Positions 7,837 through 17,291 of a stretch of DNA of 29,141 nt are shown piece by piece (within the stretch, counting starts at the first letter, position 1; every line of letters begins with the position of its first letter). The stretch is from CAYIHX01 sp964363305 (lineage in GTDB: Bacteria; Bdellovibrionota; UBA1018). Position numbers and translations under genes: made by a program. The stretch lies in contig CAYIHX010000043.1 of NCBI GenBank assembly GCA_964363305.1, positions 1-29,141 on the forward strand. Reading direction: 5' to 3'. Under the pieces are notes generated by a model that was given only the letters and a program-made list of their open reading frames with translations, was not told the DNA's origin and ran no database searches.

Positions 7837-7871
7837 TACTGATTCGTGCCAGCCACGAGGAGACGGTGAGC
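7830..7871 (+). promoter_or_regulatory. Candidate expression platform of the SAH riboswitch
   Basis: GCTCACC (7830-7836) overlaps the 3' pseudoknot strand and is exactly complementary to GGTGAGC (7865-7871). A nested stem TCGTG/CACGA (7844-7848 with 7854-7858) would stack inside. The two structures exclude each other, so ligand binding should melt this hairpin. It is followed by C-rich sequence and only four Ts at 7888-7891, so it is not a standard terminator; it may act on translation or by another route. Confidence 0.55.
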
Positions 7872-7933
7872 CCCCATCCGGTCAAGCTTTTCCCTCCTTG
7901 CATGCTAGCCCGCAAATTATGGAGTTCGCACAC

Positions 7934-9334
7934 ATGGGTACCGAAAAAGACTACGTCATCGCAGACATTCGCCTGGCCGATTGGGGTCGACGCGAAATCA
8001 GGATCGCTGAAACCGAGATGCCCGGCCTGATGGCGATTCGCGAGGAATACTCCGCGAGAAAGCCTCTCAAAGGCGCGCGCATCACCGGCTCTCTCCATAT
8101 GACCATCCAGACCGCAGTGCTGATCGAAACCTTGCGCGATCTCGGCGCGGAAGTGCGCTGGGCCTCCTGCAACATCTTCTCGACTCAAGATCACGCAGCG
8201 GCCGCCATCGCAGCGACGAACGTCCCCGTTTTCGCGGTCAAGGGCGAGAACCTCAAAGAATACTGGGACTACACGCACCGCATCTTCGAATGGCCAGACG
8301 GTGGCTACTCCAACATGATTCTCGACGACGGCGGCGATGCGACCCTTCTGCTTCACCTCGGGGCCCGCGCGGAGAAGGACCTCTCCGTCCTCGCCAAGCC
8401 GACCTCGGAAGAAGAAACGATTCTCTACGCCTCGATCCGGGCGAAACTCACCGTACACCCGACCTGGTATTCGAAACGCCTCTCTCAGATCAAGGGCGTC
8501 ACGGAAGAAACCACCACCGGCGTGCATCGCCTCATGCAGATGCATGAGCGCAAGGACCTGAAGTTCCCAGCCATCAACGTGAACGATTCGGTGACAAAAT
8601 CGAAATTCGACAACCTCTATGGCTGCCGCGAGTCCCTGGTCGATGGCATCAAGCGGGCAACCGACGTGATGATCGCCGGCAAGGTGGCCTTGGTCTGCGG
8701 ATATGGCGACGTCGGCAAGGGCTCGGCCCAGGCCCTGCGCGCACTCTCGGCTCAGGTCTGGGTGACCGAAATCGATCCCATCTGCGCGCTCCAAGCCGCA
8801 ATGGAAGGCTATCGCGTCGTGACGATGGATTACGCCGCCGACAAGGCGGACATCTTCGTCACCGCGACGGGCAATTACCACGTCATCAATCATGAGCACA
8901 TGAAGCGCATGAAGAACCAGGCCATCGTCTGCAACATTGGCCACTTCGACAATGAGATCGAGGTCGCCGCTCTCGAGAAGTACAAATGGGAGGAGATCAA
9001 GCCTCAGGTCGATCATGTGATTTTCCCGGACAACAAACGGATCATCCTGCTCGCCAAGGGCCGACTCGTCAATCTGGGCTGCGGCACCGGGCATCCGAGC
9101 TATGTGATGTCGTCTTCGTTCGCGAACCAGACGATCGCGCAGATCGAGCTCTTCACGCAGCCGGATAAATACCCGGTCGGCGTGTACACGCTCCCGAAGC
9201 ATCTCGACGAGAAGGTCGCCCGCCTTCAGCTCAAGAAGCTCAACGCCGAGCTGACCGTGATGCGCGAAGACCAGGCCAAGTACGTTGGAATTCCCGTTCA
9301 AGGACCTTACAAGAACGATAGCTATCGCTACTAA
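7934..9334 (+). CDS. ahcY: Adenosylhomocysteinase (S-adenosyl-L-homocysteine hydrolase)
   Basis: Cleaves SAH to homocysteine and adenosine with bound NAD, relieving product inhibition of methyltransferases and feeding methionine resynthesis. From ATG 7934 it has 466 residues, the usual bacterial length. Family marks are ITGSLHMTIQTAVLIETL, the NIFSTQDHAAAA stretch, the NAD-binding loop GYGDVGKG, GNYHVINHEHM, and the C-terminal SYRY that reaches into the partner subunit. The start is ATG 7934 because GGAG (7921-7924) sits 9 bases before it; ATG 7919 and TTG 7898 are in frame but lack such a site. The upstream riboswitch indicates control by SAH level. Confidence 0.97.
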   Translation: MGTEKDYVIADIRLADWGRREIRIAETEMPGLMAIREEYSARKPLKGARITGSLHMTIQTAVLIETLRDLGAEVRWASCNIFSTQDHAAAAIAATNVPVFAVKGENLKEYWDYTHRIFEWPDGGYSNMILDDGGDATLLLHLGARAEKDLSVLAKPTSEEETILYASIRAKLTVHPTWYSKRLSQIKGVTEETTTGVHRLMQMHERKDLKFPAINVNDSVTKSKFDNLYGCRESLVDGIKRATDVMIAGKVALVCGYGDVGKGSAQALRALSAQVWVTEIDPICALQAAMEGYRVVTMDYAADKADIFVTATGNYHVINHEHMKRMKNQAIVCNIGHFDNEIEVAALEKYKWEEIKPQVDHVIFPDNKRIILLAKGRLVNLGCGTGHPSYVMSSSFANQTIAQIELFTQPDKYPVGVYTLPKHLDEKVARLQLKKLNAELTVMREDQAKYVGIPVQGPYKNDSYRY

Positions 9335-9335
9335 C

Positions 9336-9385
9336 GGTGTCTGACACCCTTTTGATGCCCGGCGCGTCATATCGGCGCGGCGGGC
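9336..9385. terminator. Hairpins between convergent ahcY and lipB; carries the repeat core
   Basis: Just after the ahcY stop, GGTG-TCTGA-CACC (9336-9348) is followed by CTTTT, a short terminator-like hairpin for ahcY. Next comes TTTGATGC-CCGGC-GCGTCA, matching the core of the repeat found after guaA. A larger dyad GCCCG-g-CGCG / CGCG-g-CGGGC (9357-9385) could serve transcripts from either side. Confidence 0.5.
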
Positions 9386-9417
9386 GTCGCCCTTCCCTGG
9401 TCACTCCCGCTCTTCGG

Positions 9418-10068
9418 TCAAAAGACCGGATCCCTTCGTCCCAACCTCGCTAGGAGCTCTCGCTCAAACTCCGCCCTCAGCTCAAGAAAGCCCGCTTCTG
9501 AGGGGGCATCGAGCAAGAAGTCGACCGGCCGATCCAATCCGCAAGGCCGCAGACCTTGAAAACTTTCGCGAGTCCGGAAACCATTCAGCGAAACCCCATG
9601 AAGAACCACGCGATCCTGAATCTGGATGCCACAAGCCGCAAACTTGCCATGCTCAGACCAGGCGCCCAGTTCGGCCCCCTCCCCGCGCCAAACCCGCTTG
9701 CGATAGCGCGTCCCCACGGCCACGGCCGCATCGAGCAACGCCTCGACCATTTTCCGGACGCCCCGAGCGTCTCCGGTCAGTCGATCCAGCCGATCGACCG
9801 CGAAAACCACCCACTGACCCGGTCCGTGGTAGGTAGCGAGTCCACCGCGCGCGACTTCCACCCGGGGAATCAGAAGATCGTCCGGCCCCCTGAGGAGATC
9901 CGAAGATAAGGTACGGCGCCCCACTGTGATGACCGGCGCGAGCTCGGAGAAAATCAAGGCTCCCTCTCCGCCCGCGCGGACCCGATCCGCAATCTGCCTC
10001 TGACAGGCCTCAAGCCGCGCGTAATCCCAAGGAGCCGCCGCCGACGTTCGAAAAAGAAGTTTCTCCAT
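9418..10068 (-). CDS. lipB: Octanoyl-[acyl-carrier-protein]:protein N-octanoyltransferase
   Basis: Moves octanoyl from acyl carrier protein to the target lysine of lipoyl domains, the first step of lipoate assembly. 216 residues, normal for the family. It has RGGLATYHGPGQ (74-85), the catalytic Lys142 in GKFAACGI, HGVSLN (157-162), and the acyl-carrying Cys176 in RPCGLD. It follows the 401-residue lipoprotein gene by 23 bases on the same strand, so it may be cotranscribed with the minus-strand cluster above it. No lipA lies in the window. Confidence 0.93.
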   Translation of the reverse strand: MEKLLFRTSAAAPWDYARLEACQRQIADRVRAGGEGALIFSELAPVITVGRRTLSSDLLRGPDDLLIPRVEVARGGLATYHGPGQWVVFAVDRLDRLTGDARGVRKMVEALLDAAVAVGTRYRKRVWRGEGAELGAWSEHGKFAACGIQIQDRVVLHGVSLNGFRTRESFQGLRPCGLDRPVDFLLDAPSEAGFLELRAEFERELLARLGRRDPVF

Positions 10069-10091
10069 CTCAAGCGTCCTCCTTCTCGGGT

Positions 10092-11297
10092 CTAGAGCGA
10101 CGATCGCAATTCTTGCGTACCCAAATAGGTGTACGAGGCGCCCGAAAACTGACCGCCGCAGCTCGCCGTCGCCTCGAGATTCACCGTTCCACTGGCTTCG
10201 CGCCGAAGTCCGTTCACGATATTGCCGACCATGTCATTGCCCATCCGCAACGTACCGTCATCCTTGATCGATACGCTCGTCACTCGGCAAGCGTCCGTCC
10301 CGCCCAGCGGTGCCGTCGATGAATTCTCATCGAAGAAGACTCTCGTCGAGACACTCGCGATCTTCGTCTTGTCATCGCCTGAGTAATAGATGTCGACCCG
10401 CATTTTGAGGTCCGCACTCATGGTCACGAGGTACCTCTCCCGGCGCGTAAAAAATCCCGTTCGACGCGGCACGGGCATCAAATCAAGCGGCGACAAATGA
10501 ATTCCGCGGCTGCCGTCTCGCATATTTCCGGCGTTGCAGCCAGTACAGGCACCGATCATCCCAGTCGGATCAAAAGTCAGGTCGACCACGTAACCGGTAT
10601 CCGTGTCGAGAACGGTCCACGGTGTAATCAACCGAACCGCTACCGCGTTGACCGGCAAAGGCATGAAGCCTTCCTCCGCCGTCGCGCCGAGCATCGACGA
10701 AGTCACGGTATTCGCCGCGGAGCCGACCGCTCCTGAAATAGAGCCCCCCGAGCGAGTGACCACCGTTCCGCCCGCGCCGACTGCAATCTCCGCCTTCAAG
10801 AGCGCGGCCGGATAAAAACGAGTGACCGCCCAGGCATAGCTACCGGCCTCGATTTCCGCGGGAGTATTGAGCTTACGCAAGCTGGTCGGATTCATGAAAT
10901 CCACGAGCGCCGCCGGGCGGCCACTCATGAACTCGGTGCTTACGGCGCCCGTGATCGAACTGGCATCGATGTAATGAATTTCCTTCGCCACATCCGCCTC
11001 GTACACCACGGCACAGCCGCCGCTCGGCTCATAGTTCAGGCCATCAGGGGCGCCCCCACCGGCACAGAATTCAACCGATGCGATCAGATAGGAAAGCGAC
11101 AGCACCTCGCTACTCAAATTTTGATCAAAACCGCTCAACACCTGCACGGGAAGGGATTGGATCGAGCTGTACTCGGACAATCCGGTCTGAATCACGTTCA
11201 GGCCCACCGGCACGCCCTGGCTGCACCCCGCGGCCACGAGAGAGGCTATAATAACGCAAGGCAAAAAAAAGCATAAAGGGCGCGCGGTGCGGTCCAT
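10092..11297 (-). CDS. Lipoprotein of unknown function
   Basis: 401 residues. A hydrophobic segment ends in LVAAGC, a good lipobox with Cys25 as the lipidated residue. The residue after Cys is Ser, so outer-membrane sorting is plausible. The mature part is rich in Ser, Thr, Gly and beta-type stretches and carries paired cysteines (CTGC near residue 255 and others) that could form disulphides. I recognise no domain. It lies between the CsgG-like lipoprotein and lipB on the same strand with short gaps, in what looks like a surface or envelope cluster. Confidence 0.7.
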   Translation of the reverse strand: MDRTARPLCFFLPCVIIASLVAAGCSQGVPVGLNVIQTGLSEYSSIQSLPVQVLSGFDQNLSSEVLSLSYLIASVEFCAGGGAPDGLNYEPSGGCAVVYEADVAKEIHYIDASSITGAVSTEFMSGRPAALVDFMNPTSLRKLNTPAEIEAGSYAWAVTRFYPAALLKAEIAVGAGGTVVTRSGGSISGAVGSAANTVTSSMLGATAEEGFMPLPVNAVAVRLITPWTVLDTDTGYVVDLTFDPTGMIGACTGCNAGNMRDGSRGIHLSPLDLMPVPRRTGFFTRRERYLVTMSADLKMRVDIYYSGDDKTKIASVSTRVFFDENSSTAPLGGTDACRVTSVSIKDDGTLRMGNDMVGNIVNGLRREASGTVNLEATASCGGQFSGASYTYLGTQELRSSL

Positions 11298-11346
11298 GAG
11301 GCCAAACTACTGCCAAATGAAAAAAATAGAAACCCCGGCAGGGGGA

Positions 11347-12318
11347 TCAGTAGAGCTGGACAAGATCCCCTTCGGAGAAATTGCCGCCGGTATGAATCGC
11401 ACCCACGGCGCCGTCCATGCCCAGAAAATCAACGACCTCCAGAGTCCCCTTCAACTGGCCCTGCGTGCGCCCGAGAAACGAACCGGAGGCGGGATCGTAG
11501 ACATCATCCCCCATCGTCATCACCTTCAGAATATCGCCCGAAACCAGACCTGAGGCTCGGCCGGCATTGATATAAATTTTTCCACCGGCGATCTTCGCGA
11601 TCGATCCCTCCCAGGTCATTTTCTCAATCGACCTCAGCACGTCCGGCACCATCATGCCGACCGCCTTCCGAAGGGCCAGCTTCGTCAACTCGGCCCGAAA
11701 CTCAGGACTCTCGAGCGATTCACTTTCAAATGCCACCATGGCGCTGCTGGACGCTTCGCCGCCCTTCCCCGTGGCCAAGATCTCTCGGCCGTTTTGAACG
11801 TCAAATAACTTCATCTCGACATCGACCCCCACCACCGACTGCTTCTGACGAAAAACCCCGACGTCATCGCCCTTTTGTCGAAACACCGCCTTCGTGATGC
11901 GTCCGATGATGAGGCTCGAGACTCCCATCTTCCGGCCCTCCGCCACGAGCTGCGCGACCCGCACCTTGTCGCCCTCGATGAACTGCGCCGTCGTGGCCTC
12001 CTCCTTCACGTCTTTCGGAATGATCACCCGCTGAGTCTGGAAAAGCAGCCGTTTGAGCTCGTCCGCAGCGAACTTCCCCAGCTCATTGTTCTGAATGGGC
12101 GTGTCATTCCAAAAATCGAGAACCACGAGCCGTTTTTTGGGCTGGCCCATCGACTCGATCCGTTCGGTGATCGGCCGAGGCGATTGGGCACGGTTGTAAT
12201 AACTCGCCGGATCCCCTTGATAGTAGTTCTCATCCTTCTGAAACTTCGAAGAACGATTGCAGGCACCGGCCCCCACCAGCAGAACGATGAGCACTAGGAG
12301 CAGTCGTCTATTCAACAT
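11347..12318 (-). CDS. CsgG/FlgT-like lipoprotein
   Basis: 323 residues. The signal ends LLVGAGAC with Cys20 as probable lipid site. Residues about 60-200 resemble the CsgG fold: KKRLVVLDFWNDT, then a run with LGKFAADELKRLLF, then MGVSSLIIGRITK. Residues about 235-323 (GKIYINAGRASGLVSGDILKV...SEGDLVQLY) resemble the FlgT C-terminal domain. In known systems CsgG forms an outer-membrane export pore and FlgT supports the flagellar basal body; which applies here is not decided. Its ATG overlaps the stop of the gene upstream (TAATG), so the two are translationally coupled and probably form a complex. Confidence 0.65.
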   Translation of the reverse strand: MLNRRLLLVLIVLLVGAGACNRSSKFQKDENYYQGDPASYYNRAQSPRPITERIESMGQPKKRLVVLDFWNDTPIQNNELGKFAADELKRLLFQTQRVIIPKDVKEEATTAQFIEGDKVRVAQLVAEGRKMGVSSLIIGRITKAVFRQKGDDVGVFRQKQSVVGVDVEMKLFDVQNGREILATGKGGEASSSAMVAFESESLESPEFRAELTKLALRKAVGMMVPDVLRSIEKMTWEGSIAKIAGGKIYINAGRASGLVSGDILKVMTMGDDVYDPASGSFLGRTQGQLKGTLEVVDFLGMDGAVGAIHTGGNFSEGDLVQLY

Positions 12319-13409
12319 TAGCGCACCTCCGCTTCCATTTTATCCCCCTCAGTAGAGGTGATCACGACCTTCCCAGCGTCCGAATGCACCTGCGCCAACT
12401 GACGTTTCACCGCATCCAGGGAGCGATTGCTGCGAATGCCGAGCACCATGCGTCCCCGTTTCATCTTACGTTCCTCAACCCAGACCGCATCCGGAATCGC
12501 ATTGATGATGGCCTGCCTCAATTTCATGAATTGCGAGTACTCCTTCACCCCGTTCAACGCGAGCTCGAACTCCTGGCTCCTGCTGTCTCCCTCCGCCCTC
12601 TCCGCAAGCAGAGCCTTCTGACCGAACTGGCTAAAGGCATCCGAAAGAAGACGAGCGGCGGCTTGCTCGATGGGGTCGCTTTCCATGACCTCCAGCTGAC
12701 CACTGAAGCGAAGATCGGCGTCACCCAAGGGCTTGGCGAGCAGATAAGTCTCCACGATAAACTTGCGCTCGTCGGCGTGAGCGCTGTCGATTGCGTCAAT
12801 CGGGGCAAGACGAGTTTCGATGACGAGAACCGCGATCGCGCCCCGCTTCTCTCCCACCTCGAGAACCTTCTCAAAAAGATCGGGCCCGCTCAGTTCGATC
12901 GAAGGAAGGTCATCCTGAGAGATCCAAAATGGCTGAAAACCCCGGCGATCCACCCGTGGGATCATCAGACTCCGAACCTTCTCATGGGCGGCCATGCACC
13001 GCTCGCAGGTTGGATCGACTTTGTGAAACAAGGCGATTTTCACGGTCTTCGAATCCGCGGGCTTCAAGGTTCGAGGCGCGTAGAATGCGATGTAGCGGAG
13101 AATGGCCTCGTAATCGATCTCAATCACCAAGCCGTTGGCGCCGGGACGGTAATCTTTGATGAAGCGGGAATACTGCGGAACCACTTCTTCGTCGAAAATT
13201 CGTTTCTTCCAGGGGTCTAGCTGGCCCAGCCGAGGCTCGCTCTCGCTCACCGCGCGCGCGAGCGCGCCCTGCACGCTGCGATCTCCCGAGGGAGGCGCCG
13301 CCCAGGCCAGCCCGGTGAGCACGAGACCGGCCGCCAACGCGTAAGCCAGCCAACCCAGTTGCGCACTCCAAAACCCGCCGCGCCATCCCTTGCTCGAGCG
13401 AAATTCCAT
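12318..13409 (-). CDS. Exported protein coupled to the CsgG/FlgT-like lipoprotein
   Basis: 363 residues with a long N-terminal hydrophobic segment (17-37) ending AWA, followed by APP, a probable signal peptidase I site. Mature residues 124-150 contain CERC (135-138) after a beta-strand, reminiscent of a thioredoxin-like or metal-binding pair, though no full thioredoxin fold is evident. The C-terminal part (about 275-350) has the pattern of small alpha/beta domains seen at the FlgT N-terminus. Its stop overlaps the next start by one base. I do not recognise the family with certainty; a periplasmic partner of the lipoprotein is the best inference. Confidence 0.6.
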   Translation of the reverse strand: MEFRSSKGWRGGFWSAQLGWLAYALAAGLVLTGLAWAAPPSGDRSVQGALARAVSESEPRLGQLDPWKKRIFDEEVVPQYSRFIKDYRPGANGLVIEIDYEAILRYIAFYAPRTLKPADSKTVKIALFHKVDPTCERCMAAHEKVRSLMIPRVDRRGFQPFWISQDDLPSIELSGPDLFEKVLEVGEKRGAIAVLVIETRLAPIDAIDSAHADERKFIVETYLLAKPLGDADLRFSGQLEVMESDPIEQAAARLLSDAFSQFGQKALLAERAEGDSRSQEFELALNGVKEYSQFMKLRQAIINAIPDAVWVEERKMKRGRMVLGIRSNRSLDAVKRQLAQVHSDAGKVVITSTEGDKMEAEVR

Positions 13410-13515
13410 AGTTTAAGTGTACCAAGAATCGCGCGGCGCGCGAGCCTTTGGTTGAAGCGCCAAAAGTCCGTCGCTTCAGCGAGATTCGAGCGAATCACCA
13501 TCCCGTGCGGACGTG

Positions 13516-16500
13516 CTACTGTAGCGTCACGACCTGCCGCCCAAAGATGCGATTCACCGATTCGACCATCTCCGCCGTCGGGGCCACCTTCATCGTGTTC
13601 GGCAGCTCGAGCTGCGTGCGAAACGAGGGATCATCGAATACGATGCGCACGGGACAACGACCTCGAAAACGGATGAGCTGATTCTTCAGGACTCGGAGCT
13701 GATCCGGCGTAGTTTGCTGAGTCGCGATATTCAAAACCACCTGCTGGGCGCGGTTGCGATGCGCCTCCTCCGCGGGCTCAAGCGACTTCGCCAGCAGCTT
13801 CGGGCCTTCCTCGGCGTACTCGACCTCGGCCGTCAGCACGAGCGGCTCTACTTCCGCCTGCGCCCGCTTGATCAGCGTTTCGAGCTGCTGAAAGGCCTCC
13901 GGAAAAAATACGACCTCGATGCGACTGGTGAGATCCTCGAACTGCGCGAACGCCATGCGGGTCCCCTTCTTCGTCATCACCTCGCGGAACTCCGCGATCA
14001 GTCCCCCCAAACGGATCTCCGGGCGCTTCGGCCGCATCGACTTCGGCACGAAGCTGTTCTCGCGCCCATCGGCCGGTGGCGTGGCGGGTTTCGCTTGCAG
14101 CGCCTGCGCCTTTTCGACCGCCACGAGCTTGAGCTTCGCTACCGACCAACCGAGCCAATCCTCGCAGATCTTCTGCCAGGTCTCCATCGGGTGCCCGGTG
14201 ACATAGAACCCCACCACCTGCTTCTCGAGCACGAGCTTGCGAGTTTGCGACCAATCCGGCTGTTCGATAAAAACCGAAGAAAGCGGAGTCACCAGCTTCA
14301 CCTCTTCCGCGGTGAAAGCGTCAAAGAGCGAGCTCTGGCCGCGCTCGCGCTCCGCCTGCTCGTCGCTCGCCACATCAATGAGCCGCTCGATCGACGCATG
14401 CAGCGTCGCGCGATTCACCTCGGCGATGCTATCGAAGGCGCCGGCCAAGGTCAGCGACTCGAGCACCTTCTTGTTCGCCTTGCGGGTGGCCACCCGCTTG
14501 GTGAAATCGAGCACATTCTTGAAAGGCCCTGCTTTTTCGCGCTCATCGAGAATCGTATCGACGGCGATGCCGCCCACGCCCTTGATCGCTTCGAGCCCGA
14601 AGCGGATCGCGCGCACGAGCTTGCCGTTTCGCTCGACCTTCTCGACGCTAAAGCGCTTCTGCGACGAGTTGACATCCGGCGAGAGCACCGCGAGCCCGTG
14701 ATCGCGCGCGTCGGCGATGTACTTCGTGATCTTGTCCGTGTTGTCCATTTCCGTCGTCATGAGCGCCGCCATGAACTCCGCCGGGAAATAGGTTTTGAGA
14801 TAAGCCGTCTGATAAGTGATGACGCCGTAGGCGGCCGAGTGCGATTTGTTAAAACCGTACTCGGCGAACTTCGCCATGAGATCGAAAATTCCGCCGGCTT
14901 TCTCGGGCGTCACGCCGCGCTCTACCGCGCCCTTGACGAAAATCTCGCGGTGAGCGGCCATCTCCTCGGCCTTCTTCTTCCCCATCGCACGCCGAAGCAT
15001 GTCGGCTTGGCCCAAGCTGTAGCCGGCCAGATCCCGCGCGATCCGCATCACCTGCTCTTGGTAGAGAATAACTCCGTAAGTCTCTTTCAGAATCGGCGCC
15101 AACGACTCGACGTCATAGACGATCGGTTTTCGTCCGTGCTTGCGATCGATGAAGTCATCGACCATGCCGGAGCCTAGCGGACCAGGCCGATAAAGGGCGT
15201 TGATGGCGGTGATATCCTCGAGCGTGCTGGGCTGAATCCGCGCGCAAAGGTCTTTCATGCCCGAACTCTCGACCTGGAAAACCCCGTCGGTATCCCCGCT
15301 CGAAACCAGGGCAAACACCTTCGGATCTTTGTAATTCATGCGCGCGAGCTCGAAATTCGCATCCGCGCTGTCGGGCTCCGCCCCCGCTCGCACCAACTTG
15401 ACCGCGTGATCCACCACGGTCAGCGTCTTCAGGCCGAGAAAGTCGAACTTCACCAGGCCGATGGCCTCGGCCGAATCCTTGTCGAACTGCGTGACCTTGT
15501 CGCCGTCCTTGCCGACATAAAGCGCGCAATAATTCACCAACGGCTCTTCCGTGATGATCACGCCGGCCGCGTGAATCCCCGCGTTACGGTAGAGGCCCTC
15601 CAGCTTCCGCGCGTACTCAATGACTTGCGCAGTCTTGATCTCTTGTTCGATTTTCTCCCGCAGCCGAGGCTCGGCGTGAATGGCCTCTTCGATCGAGGTC
15701 CCGGGCGCATCCGGAATCAATTTCGTGATGGCGTCCGTCTCGGCGAACGCGAGCCCCAAAACGCGTCCCACATCTTTGATGACGGCCTTCGCTTGCAGTT
15801 TTCCGAACGTGATGATCTGGCCGACGTTGTCGACGCCGTATTTCTTCATCACATACTGAATGACCTCGCCGCGTCGATCCTGACAGAAGTCGACATCGAA
15901 ATCGGGCATCGAGACACGCTCGGGATTGATGAAGCGCTCAAACAGCAGCTGAAACTCGATCGGATCGACATCGGTGATTTTCAGTGAATAAGCCACGAGC
16001 GAGCCCGCGCCCGAACCACGGCCCGGCCCCACGGGGATGCCTTGCCCCTTGGCCCACAAGATAAAATCAGAAACGATGAGGAAGTAGCCCGAGAAGCCGG
16101 TTTTCTCGATCATCGACAGCTCTTCCTCAAGGCGCGCGTAGTACTCTTTCTTCTTCTCGGCCCAGTTCGGGTCGCTTCGCTTGAACTCGAACTGAGGAGA
16201 GGAGAAATGGTCCTCAAGCCCCTTGAGAGACTCGGCTCGGAAGTAGCCAATCAAGTCAAACTCTTCCTCCTTCGTCACCCCGGCTGGCCGGAAATTGGGC
16301 AGATGGTAAATCGATCGCCCCTTCTCATCCTTGAATTTGAACTCGACGTCGCAGCGACGGGCGATCTCCAACGTCTGGTCGCAGGCCGATTCGAAGCGCT
16401 CGAAACGCTCCCGCATCAATGCCGCTGGCTTCAGATAAAATTCCGAGGGAACCAGACTCTTGGGACGCTCGAAATCGAGATTTCGTCCCTGCTCGATGCA

Positions 16501-17247
16501 CTGAAGAATCTCGTGCGCCTCGGCATCCGAGGACGAAAGATAGTGGCAATCGACGGTGGCCACCGCGCGCACGCCGTGGCGCTGCGACCATTCGTACATC
16601 ACCTGATTGACGTGGTCCTGCTCGGTAAGACCGTTATCCTGCAGCTCGAGGAAGAAATCGTCTTTGAAGCGCTCCTGGAACCAACGCAGCGATTCGAGAG
16701 CTCCGGCCTCATTGCCCATCAGAATCTTGTACGGAATCTCGCCTTTCAAACCGCTCGTCAGAATAATGAGGTCGTCCCCATAACGATTCAACAACTCGCG
16801 ATCGACCACGGCCCGAACCTGCGTCTGGCCCTTCGCCGGAGGAGGCGCTTCGGTGTACGCGCGAGTCACGATCTGACAAAGGTTACGATAACCGGTCAGC
16901 GATTTCGCGATCGCCACGAGTTGATGATTGCGAAGCCCCGGCACCTGAAGCGCGCCGCTCGCCGTCGTCGGCGCCGCCACGAAGCTGCGACCCTCCGGAG
17001 CAAACGCAAGCTCACATCCCAGAATCGGGCGAACACCCGCCGCCTTCGCAGCCTTGTAAAAATCCATCGCGCCGAAAAGGTTGTTCGTATCGGTCACGGC
17101 CACCGCGCTCATCCCGAGTTCTTTGACCTTGCCGACCAGGGCGTCCGTGAAGATCGCGCCCTGCAGCAGGCTATACTGCGTGTGGACATGCAGATGCACG
17201 AAATCAGAAGAAGTCGATGAGAGAGAAGTCGTCGGTTCCAACGTCAC
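13516..17247 (-). CDS. dnaE: DNA polymerase III subunit alpha (DnaE1 type)
   Basis: The replicative polymerase catalytic subunit. 1243 residues from a GTG start, close to the usual 1150-1200. Domains in order: PHP (HLHVHTQYS at 18-26); palm with MPDFDVDF (447-454), whose Asp451 and Asp453 bind metal, and VKFDFLGLKTL supplying the third acid; fingers; helix-hairpin-helix region; C-terminal OB fold (IRLGGLIAEFREVMTKKGTR), then the tail that binds partners. The motif GPGRGSGAGSLVAY is present. No exonuclease domain is fused, as in DnaE1. No in-frame ATG lies near the N-terminus, so GTG 17247 is taken as start. It is separated by 106 bases from the cluster downstream, within which a 7-bp hairpin (13453-13478) lacks a T-run. 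Confidence 0.97.
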   Translation of the reverse strand: MTLEPTTSLSSTSSDFVHLHVHTQYSLLQGAIFTDALVGKVKELGMSAVAVTDTNNLFGAMDFYKAAKAAGVRPILGCELAFAPEGRSFVAAPTTASGALQVPGLRNHQLVAIAKSLTGYRNLCQIVTRAYTEAPPPAKGQTQVRAVVDRELLNRYGDDLIILTSGLKGEIPYKILMGNEAGALESLRWFQERFKDDFFLELQDNGLTEQDHVNQVMYEWSQRHGVRAVATVDCHYLSSSDAEAHEILQCIEQGRNLDFERPKSLVPSEFYLKPAALMRERFERFESACDQTLEIARRCDVEFKFKDEKGRSIYHLPNFRPAGVTKEEEFDLIGYFRAESLKGLEDHFSSPQFEFKRSDPNWAEKKKEYYARLEEELSMIEKTGFSGYFLIVSDFILWAKGQGIPVGPGRGSGAGSLVAYSLKITDVDPIEFQLLFERFINPERVSMPDFDVDFCQDRRGEVIQYVMKKYGVDNVGQIITFGKLQAKAVIKDVGRVLGLAFAETDAITKLIPDAPGTSIEEAIHAEPRLREKIEQEIKTAQVIEYARKLEGLYRNAGIHAAGVIITEEPLVNYCALYVGKDGDKVTQFDKDSAEAIGLVKFDFLGLKTLTVVDHAVKLVRAGAEPDSADANFELARMNYKDPKVFALVSSGDTDGVFQVESSGMKDLCARIQPSTLEDITAINALYRPGPLGSGMVDDFIDRKHGRKPIVYDVESLAPILKETYGVILYQEQVMRIARDLAGYSLGQADMLRRAMGKKKAEEMAAHREIFVKGAVERGVTPEKAGGIFDLMAKFAEYGFNKSHSAAYGVITYQTAYLKTYFPAEFMAALMTTEMDNTDKITKYIADARDHGLAVLSPDVNSSQKRFSVEKVERNGKLVRAIRFGLEAIKGVGGIAVDTILDEREKAGPFKNVLDFTKRVATRKANKKVLESLTLAGAFDSIAEVNRATLHASIERLIDVASDEQAERERGQSSLFDAFTAEEVKLVTPLSSVFIEQPDWSQTRKLVLEKQVVGFYVTGHPMETWQKICEDWLGWSVAKLKLVAVEKAQALQAKPATPPADGRENSFVPKSMRPKRPEIRLGGLIAEFREVMTKKGTRMAFAQFEDLTSRIEVVFFPEAFQQLETLIKRAQAEVEPLVLTAEVEYAEEGPKLLAKSLEPAEEAHRNRAQQVVLNIATQQTTPDQLRVLKNQLIRFRGRCPVRIVFDDPSFRTQLELPNTMKVAPTAEMVESVNRIFGRQVVTLQ

Positions 17248-17291
17248 TCTTGTAATCTGTTGACACAGCGCGAGTCACGTTGCTTCTCCGT

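Noticed and set aside
7832..9370. Long open frame on the minus strand across ahcY
   Set aside because: It is the mirror of a highly conserved, GC-rich gene and has no recognisable motif. Its composition follows from the codon bias of ahcY.
13714..17220. Long open frames on the plus strand across dnaE
   Set aside because: They lie opposite DnaE motifs, have no family features and would need the polymerase gene to be doubly coding.
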